From the NCBI GenBank assembly GCA_964058845.1, contig CAXKVR010000157.1:1-64000 (forward strand): 64,000 bases of DNA. The letters run 5' to 3'. The notes under the pieces are model-generated. The model searched no databases, was not told where the DNA came from, and worked only from the letters and a program-made list of their open reading frames with translations. Shown here piece after piece: positions 33,847 through 45,966 of this stretch. Both the position numbers and the translations under genes were made by a program. Within the stretch, counting starts at the first letter, position 1; each line of letters opens with the position of its first letter. The DNA comes from Carex sylvatica. Taxonomy: Eukaryota; Streptophyta; Magnoliopsida; Poales; Cyperaceae.

Positions 33847-36800
33847 ACAAACTATTAGGATCGGTTGTATTGATACAACCGATCCTAATAGTGTTTTTTT
33901 TTTTTTCAGAATCAACTTAAAAAAAGAAAAAAACTATCAGAACTTAAATTTATTACATCAATATTTTTCTAGATACCTCTAAGGCTCTAACAGAACTATA
34001 CTGACAACTGGGATTCGGCTGTGCTCTGTAGACTTTGTTATAATTTGAGGATTTTACTATTAGAAAAAATATATAATAATGTAATGATCAGTAAAATAAA
34101 TCTTTAACCTAACATTAAAAATTTTACAAAAATGAAAAGATGATACACTTATAAGAGAGATGTGTAAAAACAGGAAGATGTAATTGTTTTTCCCATTGAC
34201 ATGTCATTAGTAATAAATGGTTGAAACCTTGAAATATTCTTTATCACTTGTGATTATTCTATTAAAAGAACTAATGAGCAGTAAAACCGTTTTGATATGT
34301 TGTAAGATCAATGTAACAATGTGAGCATCATTTTTTTTTTTACATACCATGATTTATAATTTGATAATTTGGAATAGAAGAAGAAGAAGAAAACTACACA
34401 CATTTTTTCGGCTTTTAAAATAGTCATCAGAATAACAAAATTTTGAGAAACTTTCCTGCGCGGTTTGATGTTTAATCAAGATGGATTAACTGTGTGAATG
34501 ATAAATTTACTTTAAAGTACACATAGGCAAACAAAATTCACAAAAAAATACGCATTGACATAAAATAGGTCTCATTATCTAGAACATAGTAGATCTGATA
34601 GGTATCAGATCTACTTTTGAATTCAATGAACTTCAAAACTATCCGATCTGTTTACGCAAAAAAATTGAAGCAGATGCATATGGATATAAAATATTAAAAT
34701 GAAGCATACAGATATAAAAGAGAATTGGACAATCTTAATTAGAACCCATTTTTTATTTTTATTAATAGTGGTATATACCACCGATTTCATTTGAAATCAT
34801 AGCATATCTGACTTAATACCTAATTGGTACCAAAATCAAATATAGTAAGTCTATACAGCTGTTCAAAATAAAAAATAAAAATAAAAATATAAGAAAGCCC
34901 AAAACAGTCTTCATGTTTTGTGAAGCAACAACATAAGAAAAATACGAAAACATCAAAAAAATGCATAAAACTAAGTACTACATATCTAATAAGATTCCAT
35001 CCTCCTCTTCTTCTCCAGACATTGGAGATGGAGAGTTGCCAGCTCCAAAACATAGCAACCTCCTTGAATCGGTCGAACTTATTTTTTTTTTTAAGAAAAA
35101 AAATATGTATAAAATGTTGGTACGATAGGCATTAATTCATTAGCCACCTCCTTGAAGTACCTATTTTACTACTTGATTTTCTAAATTATGAAATTAAATG
35201 GATAATGTTAACCATGTATATCATTTAGATTATTGAGCATATTTATTGATATAACGAGAGAATCCGTTCAATAGTTGACTACAATTTTTTTTTTACAAGT
35301 GTCTCCACTGCCATATAATAAGATTTTAGAGTAAGTCAATGGTACTATCAATATTAATACCTATCAGTTGATACTCCAAATTTAATTTTATATTTTATTA
35401 TGTGAATATAAATATTAGAGCATCTTCATCCCAGCAATAAAATAAGAAATTATAAACAACTGTAAAGTACTAATTAAAAATTAAGTTAAACTTAATTTGT
35501 AAACTCTTATATGGTTCCACATCAACGATCTCTTTCTCTTCTTCTTTTTCTTTGGCAGCCAATAGGAATAGTTGTTTTCGCCAGTCTATCAATTAGAAAA
35601 CATTTACTTTAAAAGAATTTTTGTTTTTTTTTTACCAATTATCATACATCAAAACAATTAAAAAAAAATCTGACACATTAAATTAAAAATTGAAAAGAAA
35701 ACTCTGTTATGGATGCTATTAGAGAAGTAGCTAGTGGTCCATAACATATAATAATGTTATATATAAAGAAACTGATAAAAGAGGTGAGAGCACTTTGACA
35801 ATTAAAAAAAAATGTACTTTATATTTTAAATCGAACATAACAAGTATTATTTATATTATCAACATATGATGATATTAACTTAAATTTAACGGTTTGAAAT
35901 AAATAATCATTGATGCATCATAAATAAAATTCTTTTTGAAAAGAGTATTATTTCTAAATTTATTTTTGAATTTTAAAATTCTTTATCAAATTGCCAAATT
36001 ACCCTTCTTAGTGATAAAGTATCTTATACATTTTATCTCGCATGAGAAGGGAGGAGGAGGTGGTGGATCAGCTCGACCTTCATTTTGAAAAGGAAAAGAA
36101 TAAAAAAAAAAATACTATTAGGATCGGTTGTATCATTACAACCGATCCTAATAGTTTTTTTCTTTTTTTAAGTTGGTTCTGAAAAAAAAAAAAAAACTAT
36201 TAGAATCAGTTGTAATGATGTTTATAAAAAACCGATCCTGATAGTATCTGGATCGGTTTTTTATAAACAACCGATCCTGATAACTCACTAGGGTTCTTAT
36301 TTTCATTCAGCGCCTCTCATTTTCAATTTAGCGAAAATCAAACCTGCCTCTCAACTCCTCCGTCTCTCTCTCTGTCTCATTCTCTCCCTCTTCTAGGGTT
36401 CTTATTTTCATTTTGCATCTCTCATTTTCAACTTTGCAAAAATCAAACCCACCTCTTAACTCGTTCGTCTCTCTCTCTCTCTGTCTCCGGCGTCTCTCAA
36501 CTTAGCAATCTTTGTCTCTCTCTGTCTCGATCAAGTCAAAAAAAGGCGAAGAAGATGAAAACTGACAAGGATGTGCCATCCATCTCTTCCAAGTTCATGG
36601 AATGAGATGAAGAATGATGTCCCGGCTTATGCCCTTAAATTATACTTAAGGTACATACTATTTATTTCCTCAAATCTCTTATGTATATTTGAGCATCTTT
36701 TGTATTTTTAATTTACACTAAATTGCAGTATTACAGTTCATGGTTTCAATTTTTTTTTTTTTTTTCATTTTAGCAAGACCTTTTGAGATTATTTCATCAG

Positions 36801-37464
36801 CGGTGAAGAGGTACACTTTGAGGTATGCTAGCTAGGTTTTTCTTGTCTTTCAATTTAAATAATACATGCATCGAAGATGCACAAGCAAGCAATTAATGAT
36901 ATAAATATTTGTTCAGATTTTGAAGTTTGCATTGGAGGAGACGATAAAAGAGGGAGTGTCATACATGTGGCTAAATTTTATTTTGCTATTGCACCAAATT
37001 TCTTCAACTATTGTACTTTTTTTGTGTTTCATGAATTTTATTTTGTGTTCTTAATTGATTTTGAGCTCCAATAAATCAATGGTAAATAAAAAAAACAATT
37101 ATGTTGGTCAGCAAATATATATGGAAGCTGGCCAAATAAAAAAAATATTTTTTTTAGATCCAATATAACATAAGGATCGGTTGTTTTAAGCAACCGATCC
37201 TGATAGTTTTTTTTTTTTAAAGTTGGTTCTGAAAAAAAAAAAAAAAAAACTATTAGGATCGGTTGTTTTGAAACAACCGATCCTAATAGTGTTTTTTTTT
37301 TTTTTTTAAAGTTGGTTCTGAAGGAAAAAAAAAAAATTATTAGGATCGGTTGTTTCAAAACAACCGATCCTGATAGTTATCAGTATCGCCTTCATCAGGA
37401 TCAGTTGTATTCCGATACTAATATGCGTATATAATCGATCCTGATTCCATATTTTCCACTAGTG
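33847..37464. mobile_element. CACTA-like element II, non-autonomous, left end not resolved
   Basis: The right end reads CACTAGTGGAAAATATGG on the minus strand, and segment B begins immediately after it (GCC, probable 3-bp target). Hairpin-forming subterminal repeats, AGGATCGGTTGTA...TACAACCGATCCT, lie at 33854-33894, 36115-36150, 36235-36285 and 37170-37380. The left edge touches the end of copy C without a CACTA terminus, so it is truncated or rearranged. No transposase is recognisable. A CT-rich leader-like stretch is duplicated in tandem (about 36290-36510). Short frames at 34820-35135 and 36877-37074 are not convincing genes. Confidence 0.7.
36288..36510 (+). repeat. Tandem duplication of a CT-rich leader-like stretch
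   Basis: Two copies of about 108 bp begin TAGGGTTCTTATTTTCATT and contain CTCAACT...CGTCTCTCTCTCT. The composition resembles a plant 5' leader, so it may be DNA captured from a host gene, but no following coding frame is recognisable. Confidence 0.5.
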
Positions 37465-38090
37465 GCCGAAAGAAAAAGCTAGGTTTCGATCGGGGCATTA
37501 AGATTAATTACAACTATTGTATTTGTAAGGGATTCAAAGAGACATAAATGAGTACAACTAGACTGTTCTTAATTAAGTTTACCAAGTTTAATTTTTTGTT
37601 AACTCTAAAATTTATTGGATTAATTTATTTTAAATGACGAATCCGAATTGATGAAGTCTATCTACCTTACGAATGATGTCTCTATACCAAATTTTTTAAA
37701 CTTTGAAATTAATTTGGTATATAGTTAAACGATCAAAATTAGAAGATTTATATATTAATTTTAATACATTTATTTTTTAAACGTTTATTTACCAATTGAC
37801 TCTATACAAATTAATTCGAATTTTTTTATTTTTTTTTGCATGTAAATACATGTAAGATATATGAGTTCCGATAGGTTTTAGATTTGATTTCATGAAGAAA
37901 ATACAATAAATTAATTTGATTTGAAACATATATAGTTAAAGAATGCAATTTTATGTGTAACCCACTCTTGAGATCTTTTTCTCTTTTTCTTACATGGTTT
38001 TCTAAACCAAAACCAGTAAAACAATACAAATACTAATAGGGACTAGATTCCTATTTCTTTCTAAAATATATATATATATATAGAGAGAGG

Positions 38091-38510
38091 GGTTGGCTAC
38101 TATGTTTATATAAGCATATCTCCACATATACTTATAACTTATTTTTGTGTTTCAATGTCTAAATGGTCGATCCGAACCGTTAGATGTGATCTCTATATTG
38201 AAATGTGCTTGGAGACCAAATTTTACATTTTTCTGAATTTGTTTACTATTTATTAAGCCAATTTGAAAATTTATGATCCAACGGTGGCTTCTGATTTTAC
38301 TGTTTTGTTAAGCCACCGTTGGATCAGCGATTTTCAAAGTAGCTTAATAAATAGTAAAAAAAATCAGAAAAATATAAAATTTGATCTCCAATCACATTTT
38401 AATATAGATATCATATCTAACGGTTCAGATCGACCATTTGGACATTGAAAACATAAACATGAGTTATAAACATATGTGGGGATATGCTTATATAAGCATA
38501 GTAGCCAACC
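38091..38510. mobile_element. Foldback MITE, copy 3
   Basis: The 420-bp element has ends GGTTGGCTAC/GTAGCCAACC. It is at the position equivalent to copy 1 in segment A, so it inserted before the segmental duplication. A long TA microsatellite follows. Confidence 0.85.
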
Positions 38511-38524
38511 TATATATATATCTA

Positions 38525-38567
<43 letters not shown>

Positions 38568-39104
38568 CGCACAAATATGAGCTTTATTTCGTAAGAACAG
38601 TGCAAAACTAATTTGATCACTAGTTTTTTTTTGTTGATTTTATTGACTTGAACTAATTCTTATTCCTTTGATGGAACCAGAAAATTTTATTGACTCAAAT
38701 TTAAAAGTGGTGCAAGTGTTGAAATTTGGTGACACATGACCATCAGAAAGGACCCAGAAAATAATTGATCATTAATAACATTATCTCAAGTGAAATAAAT
38801 AAAATTAGCATTGAGAGAAGCAACTCACAAGCAATTTGCTTTCCTAGAAAGTAATATTTTTATTTTGTTTTCCCATGCAATTAATGCCTAATCAAATAGT
38901 AAAACAAAATTAAGAACAACCAAAAGAATAATTCAATCTCATTTATCAATAACAATAGTAACTCAAGAGATCTAGTAACTCAATCTAATTTACAAAAATA
39001 GCTCCCAAACTGTCTTGGTCGTTGTTTTGAATGACGAATAACCAAACAAAAAAAAGCTTACTCTAGATCAAATGAAATAAAACAAACAAATAAATATTAA
39101 CAAA

Positions 39105-39536
39105 TCAAAAGGAAGCAATTCTTTCAAAAGTATTGTTCTCTTGACAGTACCGCAGCTCTAAGGAAACCTGTCTCTCCATCTGAATATGTTTGTAAAAGTT
39201 TGTGATGAAGATCTCAGCCCTCTTATCAATGTCATGATCACTCGACGAAGCATTACTACTTGTCCTTGTAACTTGTGATGCATTACTGGTGGTTCTTGAC
39301 ACAGTACCGGTAGAATTCGAAACCGGTGAATCAACTGGTGTGCAGTTGAGTAGACTAGGTTGTGAATTGAAGCTTACTCGGCGTGTTGTAAAGGAACCTC
39401 TAAGAGGAGACACAACCCATCTGGTTGCATTGAAAGATAGGAGAAATTTTATCTTTTGGATAGCTCTCTTGAGCTTGTTGAGGAGGGAGATATCAGTAAT
39501 CATTGTAGCCGCCAGCAAAGGTGCAGATGTGATCAT
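39105..39536 (-). CDS. DUF761-domain (cotton-fibre-like) small protein, copy B
   Basis: The frame encodes 143 residues, apparently the same protein as copy A (7077-7508), including the C-terminal DKRAEIFITNFYKHI block. It is intact. The MULE lies 269 bp upstream of the start codon, beyond the TATA-like TATATATATA at about 39571-39580. The proximal promoter is therefore kept, but anything farther upstream is now nearly 20 kb away. Cellular role unknown. Confidence 0.8.
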   Translation of the reverse strand: MITSAPLLAATMITDISLLNKLKRAIQKIKFLLSFNATRWVVSPLRGSFTTRRVSFNSQPSLLNCTPVDSPVSNSTGTVSRTTSNASQVTRTSSNASSSDHDIDKRAEIFITNFYKHIQMERQVSLELRYCQENNTFERIASF

Positions 39537-39796
39537 GGTTAATTAATTTGTTTACAGAGTAGATAGGTACTTATATATATAGCCATAGGTACAGTGTGAT
39601 GGAAATTGTCTTGTTGGTTAAGATCAATGAAGTTTAGACTAGTTCAAGGAATAATATTTTAGATGACAGAGAGAAAAGAGACGTTCCAACGAAGAATTCT
39701 ACTGTTACAAGTTTTTAAACAAAGACTCAATCTACTAGTTTTTATTATTAAATCTTGGGCTGTTTGGGTTCACCCAAAAAGGCTCCTAGCTAGCAT

Positions 39797-39805
39797 GTAT
39801 CATTG
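39797..39805. repeat. MULE target-site duplication, left copy
   Basis: GTATCATTG precedes the terminal inverted repeat and recurs directly after the element at 59427-59435. Both paralogous segments show it once (7769-7777 and 31540-31548), as expected for an empty site. Confidence 0.95.
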
Positions 39806-40034
39806 CGGCCATTTTTATTAATACCCAAAAAACAAAACTAAATTTTAAAAATAACCTTAACCAATTTTTTTTTAAAAAAATAACCCAACCGCCCGGGCCC
39901 GGGGCGGCCCAAAAAACAACCCACCCGCCTGGGCCTCGGGCGGGCCACATGGAGAGCAAACCGCCCCCACTGCGGGCGGTCCAATGGTGAGCAAACCGCC
40001 CCAGGGTCGGGCGGTCCACTATGCAGCATTTAAA
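39806..40034. repeat. MULE terminal inverted repeat, left
   Basis: About 229 bp. The outer part is AT-rich (CGGCCATTTTTATTAATACCC). The inner part is very GC-rich, with repeated GGGCGGTTTGCTC-type units that could themselves fold. It is almost identical to the reverse complement of 59198-59426, apart from the A/T-run length. Open frames across it are composition artefacts. Confidence 0.92.
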
Positions 40035-40339
40035 CCCAGCAGCTCTCTCCCCATTCCCTTCTCTGCCTCCCCTCCGCACCAGAACCAGGAAAAAGAAAAA
40101 AAAAACCCCAGCCCCAGCCAAGTCCGCCCCCACCCCCGCCGCCGGTGCTCCGCCCTTGTCTCCGCCGCTGCTGCGCCACTCCTCTCCTCTCCCTCGCTCG
40201 CTCACTCTCTCTCTCGCTCGTACCTCCCCGCCCACGAATCCGCAACTCTCCGCGGTCTACCTCGTTGGAATTGCTCCATTTCTCTCGGGTAAGTTTTCGA
40301 TTCGATTGAATGCGATTAAGTTGTGTAATTGTTGAAATC

Positions 40340-40680
40340 GAGTTGATTCGGTTCGATTCGATTCAAATCAATTCGGTTAAAATCGATTCGGTTCGATTCG
40401 GTTAAAATCGATTCGGTTCGATTCGGTTAAAATCGATTTGGTTCGATTCGGTTAAAATCGATTCGATTGTGATTAAATTGTGTAATTATTGAAATCGAAT
40501 TGATTCGGTTGATTCGGTTCGATTCGATTCAAATCGATTCGGTTGATTTGGTTCGATTCGATTCAAATCGATTCGGTTCGACTCGATTGTGATGAAATTG
40601 TGTAATTGTTGAATTCTATTCGATTGTGTAACTTATGTAAATGTAATTAAGTTGTGTAATTGTTAAATTCGATTCGATTA
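40340..40680. repeat. GATTCGGTT-type short tandem repeats
   Basis: Irregular repeats of GATTCGGTTCGATTCGGTTA and variants lie in the leader intron of the PMD gene. Confidence 0.8.
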
Positions 40681-40789
40681 TGAATTGTTAGAATTGGTAT
40701 AATGTCACGAATTATGGAAATTGGGAGTTATTAATAAATGCTATTAAATTGCAGAAATTGCGGTATTAAATTTTGAAATTATAATTGCG

Positions 40790-41830
40790 GTAATTATGTA
40801 TTTTTTTTTGAAATTATAAATGCTATTAAATTATGTAAATGCTATTAAATTATGTAAATGTTATTAAATTGCGGGAATTGCGGGATTAAATTTTAAAATT
40901 ATAAATGCTATTAAATTATGTATTTATTTTCTTTGAGGTAAAAACGGTAATTCTTACATGCAAAATTTAGTGAAACGTCAAATCTTATCAAGGAAAAAAA
41001 TTCCAACTAATTTGCAGAAATTATGTATTTTTTTTTGAAATTATAAATGCTATTAAATTATGTAAATGCTATTAAATTATGTAAATGTTATTAAATTGCG
41101 GGAATTGCGGGATTAAATTTTAAAATTATAAATGCTATTAAATTATGTATTTATTTTCTTTGAGGTAAAAACGGTAATTCTTACATGCAAAATTTAGTGA
41201 AACGTCAAATCTTATCAAGGAAAAAAATTCCAACTAATTTGCAGAAATTATGTATTTTTTTTTGAAATTATAAATGCTATTAAATTATGTAAATGTTATT
41301 AAATTGCGGGAATTGCGGGATTAAATTTTAAAATTATAAATGCTATTAAATTATGTATTTATTTTCTTTGAGGTAAAAACGGTAATTCTTACATGCAAAA
41401 TTTAGTGAAACGTCAAATCTTATCAAGGAAAAAAATTCCAACTAATTTGCAGAAATAATGTATTTTCTTTTGAAATTATAAATGCTATTAAATTATGTAA
41501 ATGCTATTAAATTATGTAAATGTTATTAAATTGCGGGAATTGCGGGATTAAATTTTAAAATTATAAATGCTATTAAATTATGTATTTTTTTCTTTGAGGT
41601 AAAAACGGTAATTCTTACATGCAAAATTTAGTGAAACGTCAAATCTTATCAAGGAAAAAAATTCCAACTAATTTGCAGAAATAATGTTTTTTTTTTTGAA
41701 ATTATAAATGCTATTAAATTGCGAGAATTGCGGGATTAAATTTTAAAATTATAAATGCTATTAAATTATGAATTTTTTTCTTTGAGAAAACAGTAATTCT
41801 TCCATGCAAAATTTAGTGAAACGTCAAATT
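40790..41830. repeat. Tandem repeat of about 227 bp
   Basis: Copies are marked by GAGGTAAAAACGGTAATTC at 40935, 41162, 41370 and 41596, plus a degenerate one at 41784 (spacings 227, 208, 226 and 188). Each contains smaller AAATGCTATTAAATTATGTA units, and loss of one such unit explains the shorter spacings. The array lies inside the PMD leader intron. Confidence 0.9.
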
Positions 41831-42069
41831 TTATAAAATGGAAATATATATTGTGTGATTATATAAAATATGTTATTTAGTATATAAGTTATGCATTTTT
41901 TATTTTTTTGAGAAAAGATCGTAGGTAGATAATTTATGTATTTGACTACATTAAAGAGTTAACTATTTGATTACATCAATAGATAAAATTGAATATTTAG
42001 AGGGGATTGAGAATAAAATAATAAATTATTGTAATATTTAAAAAAAAATTACACAATTTTGTTTCCATA

Positions 42070-42170
42070 TATAATATGTTATAATATATTACAATTTTAT
42101 TGTTATAATATATTATAATTTTATTGTTATAATATATTATAATTTTATTGTTATAATATATTATAGTTTT
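42070..42170. repeat. 24-bp AT-rich tandem repeat
   Basis: About four units of TTATAATATATTATAATTTT lie head to tail in the leader intron. Confidence 0.8.
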
Positions 42171-42593
42171 GGTGATGTTGAAGGTATTTTGAAGTTGACG
42201 AAACACATGTATATATCAATATAAATTAATTTCAAGTAAAACAAATTATTTTAAAGTATATGAAAATTTGTTTAAAAATTACATTTTTTTTTGCAAGTAA
42301 ATTATCAATATTTAAGAAAAATATATGTATACTTATGTTTTTTCCAAATTTTATTTGTTTGTCGATTTTCACAATAATTTTTATTTTAAAAAGTGAATTT
42401 CATACTATATAAAAGTTTATTGAATTTCAGGGTTTGAATTTCATACTATTTTAGGGTTTTAATTGCTTGAATTTGCAGTTCAATTAGGGTTTGAATTTGG
42501 TTGAAAATATTTATAAATTGTTTCAAATTTCGAATAAATTTTAATTTTTAAAATTTGTGGTTGATTAATATGGATTTTTTTTGTAAATGTAGT

Positions 42594-43107
42594 ATGCCCA
42601 GATCTAGACGGTGGGGAGTACGAGCTGCGCCTGCAGCGGATCCGGCTGCAGCGGGTCCAGATGCCGTGGATCCGAGTGTAGCGGGCACGTCCTCGGTGGA
42701 TCCGATTGGAGAGGGTCCGTCGTCATATGAGGATCCGATTGGAGCGGGTTCTCAGGCTGGTTTTACAGATGGTGCGCATGATCCTGACACATTTAGTCCT
42801 CTTCTATGGACCCATCATGTTAAGCACCGCGTCTCATTGGCATCTCTTGAGGTACGTGATTTTTATACTTAATGTAAATAAATAATACTAAAAAAATGGC
42901 ACGATTTGAGTCTCATAAATTGATAATAAATACAGGATGATGTCATGCTTACGGTGAGGCACCGCAGGTCTGAGATTCCGTTCGTTCCCCATGAAGAAAT
43001 GCAGCGATGCCTCTTGAACCTTGGGTTGTATCAGCTTGCCACTATGCCGCAGAGTAAGATCGATCAGTCTCTGATGCATGGTCTAGCGGAGAGATGGCGA
43101 CCTGAGA
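42594..43107 (+). CDS. Plant mobile domain (PMD) gene, 5' part, split by a retrotransposon
   Basis: Coding exon 1 (42594-42851, 86 codons) starts MPRSRRWGVR and has a low-complexity Ala/Asp/Pro/Gly region. A GT-AG intron of 84 nt follows. Exon 2 starts at 42936 and is cut after 43107 by the chromovirus. Its residues (HHVKHRVSLASLE, RCLLNLGLYQLA, DQSLMHGLAERWRP) are the usual N-terminal part of PMD (MAIN/MAIL1/PP7L-like) proteins. The host members act in the nucleus in gene expression and transposon silencing, while TE-borne ones have unknown roles. The target site was in frame, so the gene was open before insertion. The remaining exons are at 52496-54985. Confidence 0.85.
43103..43107. repeat. 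Chromovirus target-site duplication, left copy
   Basis: TGAGA at 43103-43107 and again at 52491-52495 directly flank the LTR ends (TGTGACA...TGTGACA). It lies inside coding exon 2 of the PMD gene. Confidence 0.95.
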
Positions 43108-45815
43108 TGTGACATTATGAATTTTATAATAAATATTATATACTAACTGATTGAGTTAAGGCGTCACGAATCGAATTATAAATATAGAAAAACGGTCCAG
43201 TGCGGATGGATGACCCGCACTGCGGGTGGCTTCACCCGCACTGGGACAAGTTCTTTAATAAACGGCTGTGATTTTCACTGGGTGCGGATGGTAGTGCGGA
43301 TGGGAATCCGCAGTGCGGGTGAGTTCTGTACTCTTCTGAAAATTTCGCTAAGTACTGAATGCGGATGGGAGCACCCGCATTGAGCTCAGTGCGTCCGCAC
43401 TAGGCTCGGACATTTTTCTGCGCCGTGAGTGCGGCTGGACGGATCCGCAGTGCGGATGATCGGTCCGCACTGGGATGTGTGTTTGCTATTTGCGCTGTGA
43501 GTGCGGCTGGACGGATCCGCAGTGCGGATGAGTGATCCGCACTGGGTGTTTGATTATTTGCGTAATGAATGCGGCTGGATGGATCCGCAGTGCGGATGGT
43601 TGGTCCGCACTGGGATCTGTATTTTTGTTATTCTTGTTATTTTGAGGGACTTAATTGCAAAATGGATAAAATAAACATCTTCTCTCTTTCTCTTTCATCT
43701 TTTTAATAAATAAAATATTTACACAAGGGCCTATTTGTAATAAATATTTTCAAGTTGTTAAATATTAAAAAGTTGGAGGGTTTATTTGCAAATTTCCAAA
43801 TATTAATCAAATACCTTTCTCTTTCTTTCATTATTCCACCGAATTAAAAAGCAAAATACGGGAGGGTTAGGGTTAAAGCCGAACCAAGAAAGGGAAAGAG
43901 AGAGAGAGAGAAATTAAACGCGGAATCTGATCGGACTGACCGGAAAATCGAGAGTCGAGCTGAATTGACGATCCTTGATCGAATAGAAAGCTTCAATTTG
44001 GTATATCTTTCTCCCTTGGTAATTTCTTGAAAACCCTAATTTATTCGATTTATTCGATTTGTCATGATTTCGGTTGAAACTTGTGATTAGGGTTTCGTAA
44101 TCGAGTTCTAGCTCGATTATTGGTTAATTTGTGATATTTGATACGATTTATCTTCCTTTTCTCTTGGAAACCCTAATTTTAATTGATTGGCTATATTTTG
44201 GTGAAATTCGAAATTCGAATTTGATTTGAAACGTTATAACTCGATAATCGGATTGATTTGCTTGTGGAATTCGGAATTGAACTAGGGTTTTGGGGTTGGA
44301 TTGAAATGGAAAGGAATTATGATAGTTTCATGTGAAACTCTGGAAATTGTTGGAATTAATCGAGTTATAACTTCGTAAAACATATCGGTTCATGTTGTTT
44401 ATTCAGAACCACCGATTGAATTGGAATTCGAATTAGGATTTGGTAATGGTATTAATTATCGGATATTAATCGAACGCGTTAATCGCATTTAACGTATAAA
44501 ATAGGTGGTAATCATACGAGGCAAAGGATTTCTGGATCGTTCGAGACGCCTGAGCCTTAGTCGAGCGTGCTATTACTCAGGTGCGGGGTTTCTGGACTTG
44601 TTTGATATTTTATATTCAGGAATTAAACTGTGTTTTGATTCATATGCATTGCATTGCCCAAATAAAGTGAAACTCGAATTGTTTAATCTGATTGATTTGC
44701 ATGCTGGTATGGTTATTATTTGTGTTGATCTGAATGATCTGATTTTGGAATTAAAGTCACCGTGCTTTATATCACCATCGGTTGGTGGATATGGTATTAT
44801 GGTCATCCACCGTGATGACGTCACCCAGGGGGTGAATCCGGATTTTGTCAAAGTCTAATGCATGGACGTTTGACGCTCAGTGTTCTAAAGCTTTAGATCG
44901 TCTGACCTTCGGCAGTTCCCAGTACCGGTTGGGACGAAGGGTAAGTGACTTTGTACTATGATTTTGGATGTGGTGACTGTGTATCGGATGGCATTACCCA
45001 GGGGGTATTGCGTTTGGATGGTCAGTTGGATTTATATGGATTTCCGGATAGGAATTAGAACCAGACTTTTAATTAAACAGTTAAGCCTGTAACTACAGAT
45101 GAGTGTCATGAGAAAAGGTTTTACCTGGTACAGCCGTCTGTAGGTGTCTGTAACCCTACAGATGAGTGGGAACGAATTGGGGTCCAGTTTGGTGGAACAT
45201 CTGTAGTTACTACCAGATATTCTGAAATCGAGTTAAACCAAATATTGTGTGCTTGAATTTCATCTTGGCAATTCCTGAATTGTGATTTCATTTGGATATA
45301 TGTTGTCGGGTTTGTGTATTCATGTTTATATATGATTATAAACTGATTTGAGCTATATTTGTGTTTACTTTTTGAATATAATCTGTGATTGCAAGTCCAG
45401 GGACGATATGTGGCAAATTATCGCACTGAGAATTCAATTCTCATCCCCTCTTTTGGGTTACTTTTTCAGGTTCCAGTTCGGCGGATCCGAGAGAGACACG
45501 AGGTCGGTAGGCCTGGTTTTCACCGCTGCTTAGCTGTCTGGTATTGTGACTAGAGACATGTATAGATTTATGTTTTGATTGTATATATATATGTGTTCTC
45601 TATGTCATTTGGTGATACGTATCCATCGAGATACGGATTTTGTATGATATTACCTGACCAGTTGGGATTTATGAACTGTTTTTCTTAGTTATTTGTTTGT
45701 TTTGTTGGTGTGTTTTATTTTCTATTATATCGTACTTGCCTTGTAGGCATACGGGCAACCGTATGTCTACGGCAGGAGGCACCCGTCACGCCTCGTGGGG
45801 CCGCGGGGTGTGACA
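43108..45815 (+). mobile_element. Chromovirus 5' LTR
   Basis: 2,708 bp, TGTGACATTATG...GGGGTGTGACA. About six GC-rich palindromic modules of the type GTGCGGAT...ATCCGCAC lie at 43195-43620. The 117-codon frame at 44505-44858 is not a known gene and is duplicated in the 3' LTR. Confidence 0.94.
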
Positions 45816-45827
45816 GGTCCCCTTTGG

Positions 45828-45839
45828 TGGTATCAGAGC
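45828..45839 (+). promoter_or_regulatory. Primer-binding site, initiator tRNA-Met type
   Basis: TGGTATCAGAGC lies 12 bases after the 5' LTR and matches the complement of the plant initiator tRNA-Met 3' end. This is the usual primer for Ty3/gypsy chromoviruses. Confidence 0.85.
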
Positions 45840-45966
45840 ATGGTTTAGAACCTGAACCAGACTTGTTTGGATACGAGAGTGGTATACGTATTAATGGGGT
45901 CGTCGCGACTATACGAATTTCATATGATATATCAAATATTATAAACTAAATGTGTTTATTCAGAAA

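Larger units (their letters stand above)
37465..39805. repeat. DUF761 gene segment, copy B, left part
   Basis: The segment matches copy A from 5012 to 7777, with one MITE instead of two and an intact DUF761 gene. It is cut by the MULE after GTATCATTG (39797-39805) and resumes at 59427. Confidence 0.9.
40035..42593 (+). other. 5' leader and leader intron of the PMD gene
   Basis: A CT-rich leader-like stretch (40035-40288) ends at a consensus donor CGG/GTAAGT (GT at 40289). The acceptor GTAG at about 42591-42592 lies one base before the ATG at 42594. The intron of about 2.3 kb is filled with tandem repeats. An intron in the 5' leader would place the promoter in or next to the left terminal repeat. 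Splice sites are inferred from consensus. Confidence 0.6.

Noticed and set aside
39786..40335. Frames of 63-149 codons across the left MULE terminal repeat, and their mirror at 59180-59532
   Set aside because: They lie in the GC-rich terminal repeat, occur in both orientations and end at arbitrary points. They overlap the real repeat boundary.
42555..42593. Upstream ATG (42555) as the PMD start
   Set aside because: The bases TTTGTAAATGTAG just before 42593 look like an intron end, and the PMD-like sequence begins at the second ATG. With the ATG at 42594 all exon phases close.
44505..44858. 117-codon frame in the chromovirus LTR (again at 51180-51533)
   Set aside because: LTRs do not normally code for protein. 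The frame has no recognised domain and is duplicated only because the LTR is.
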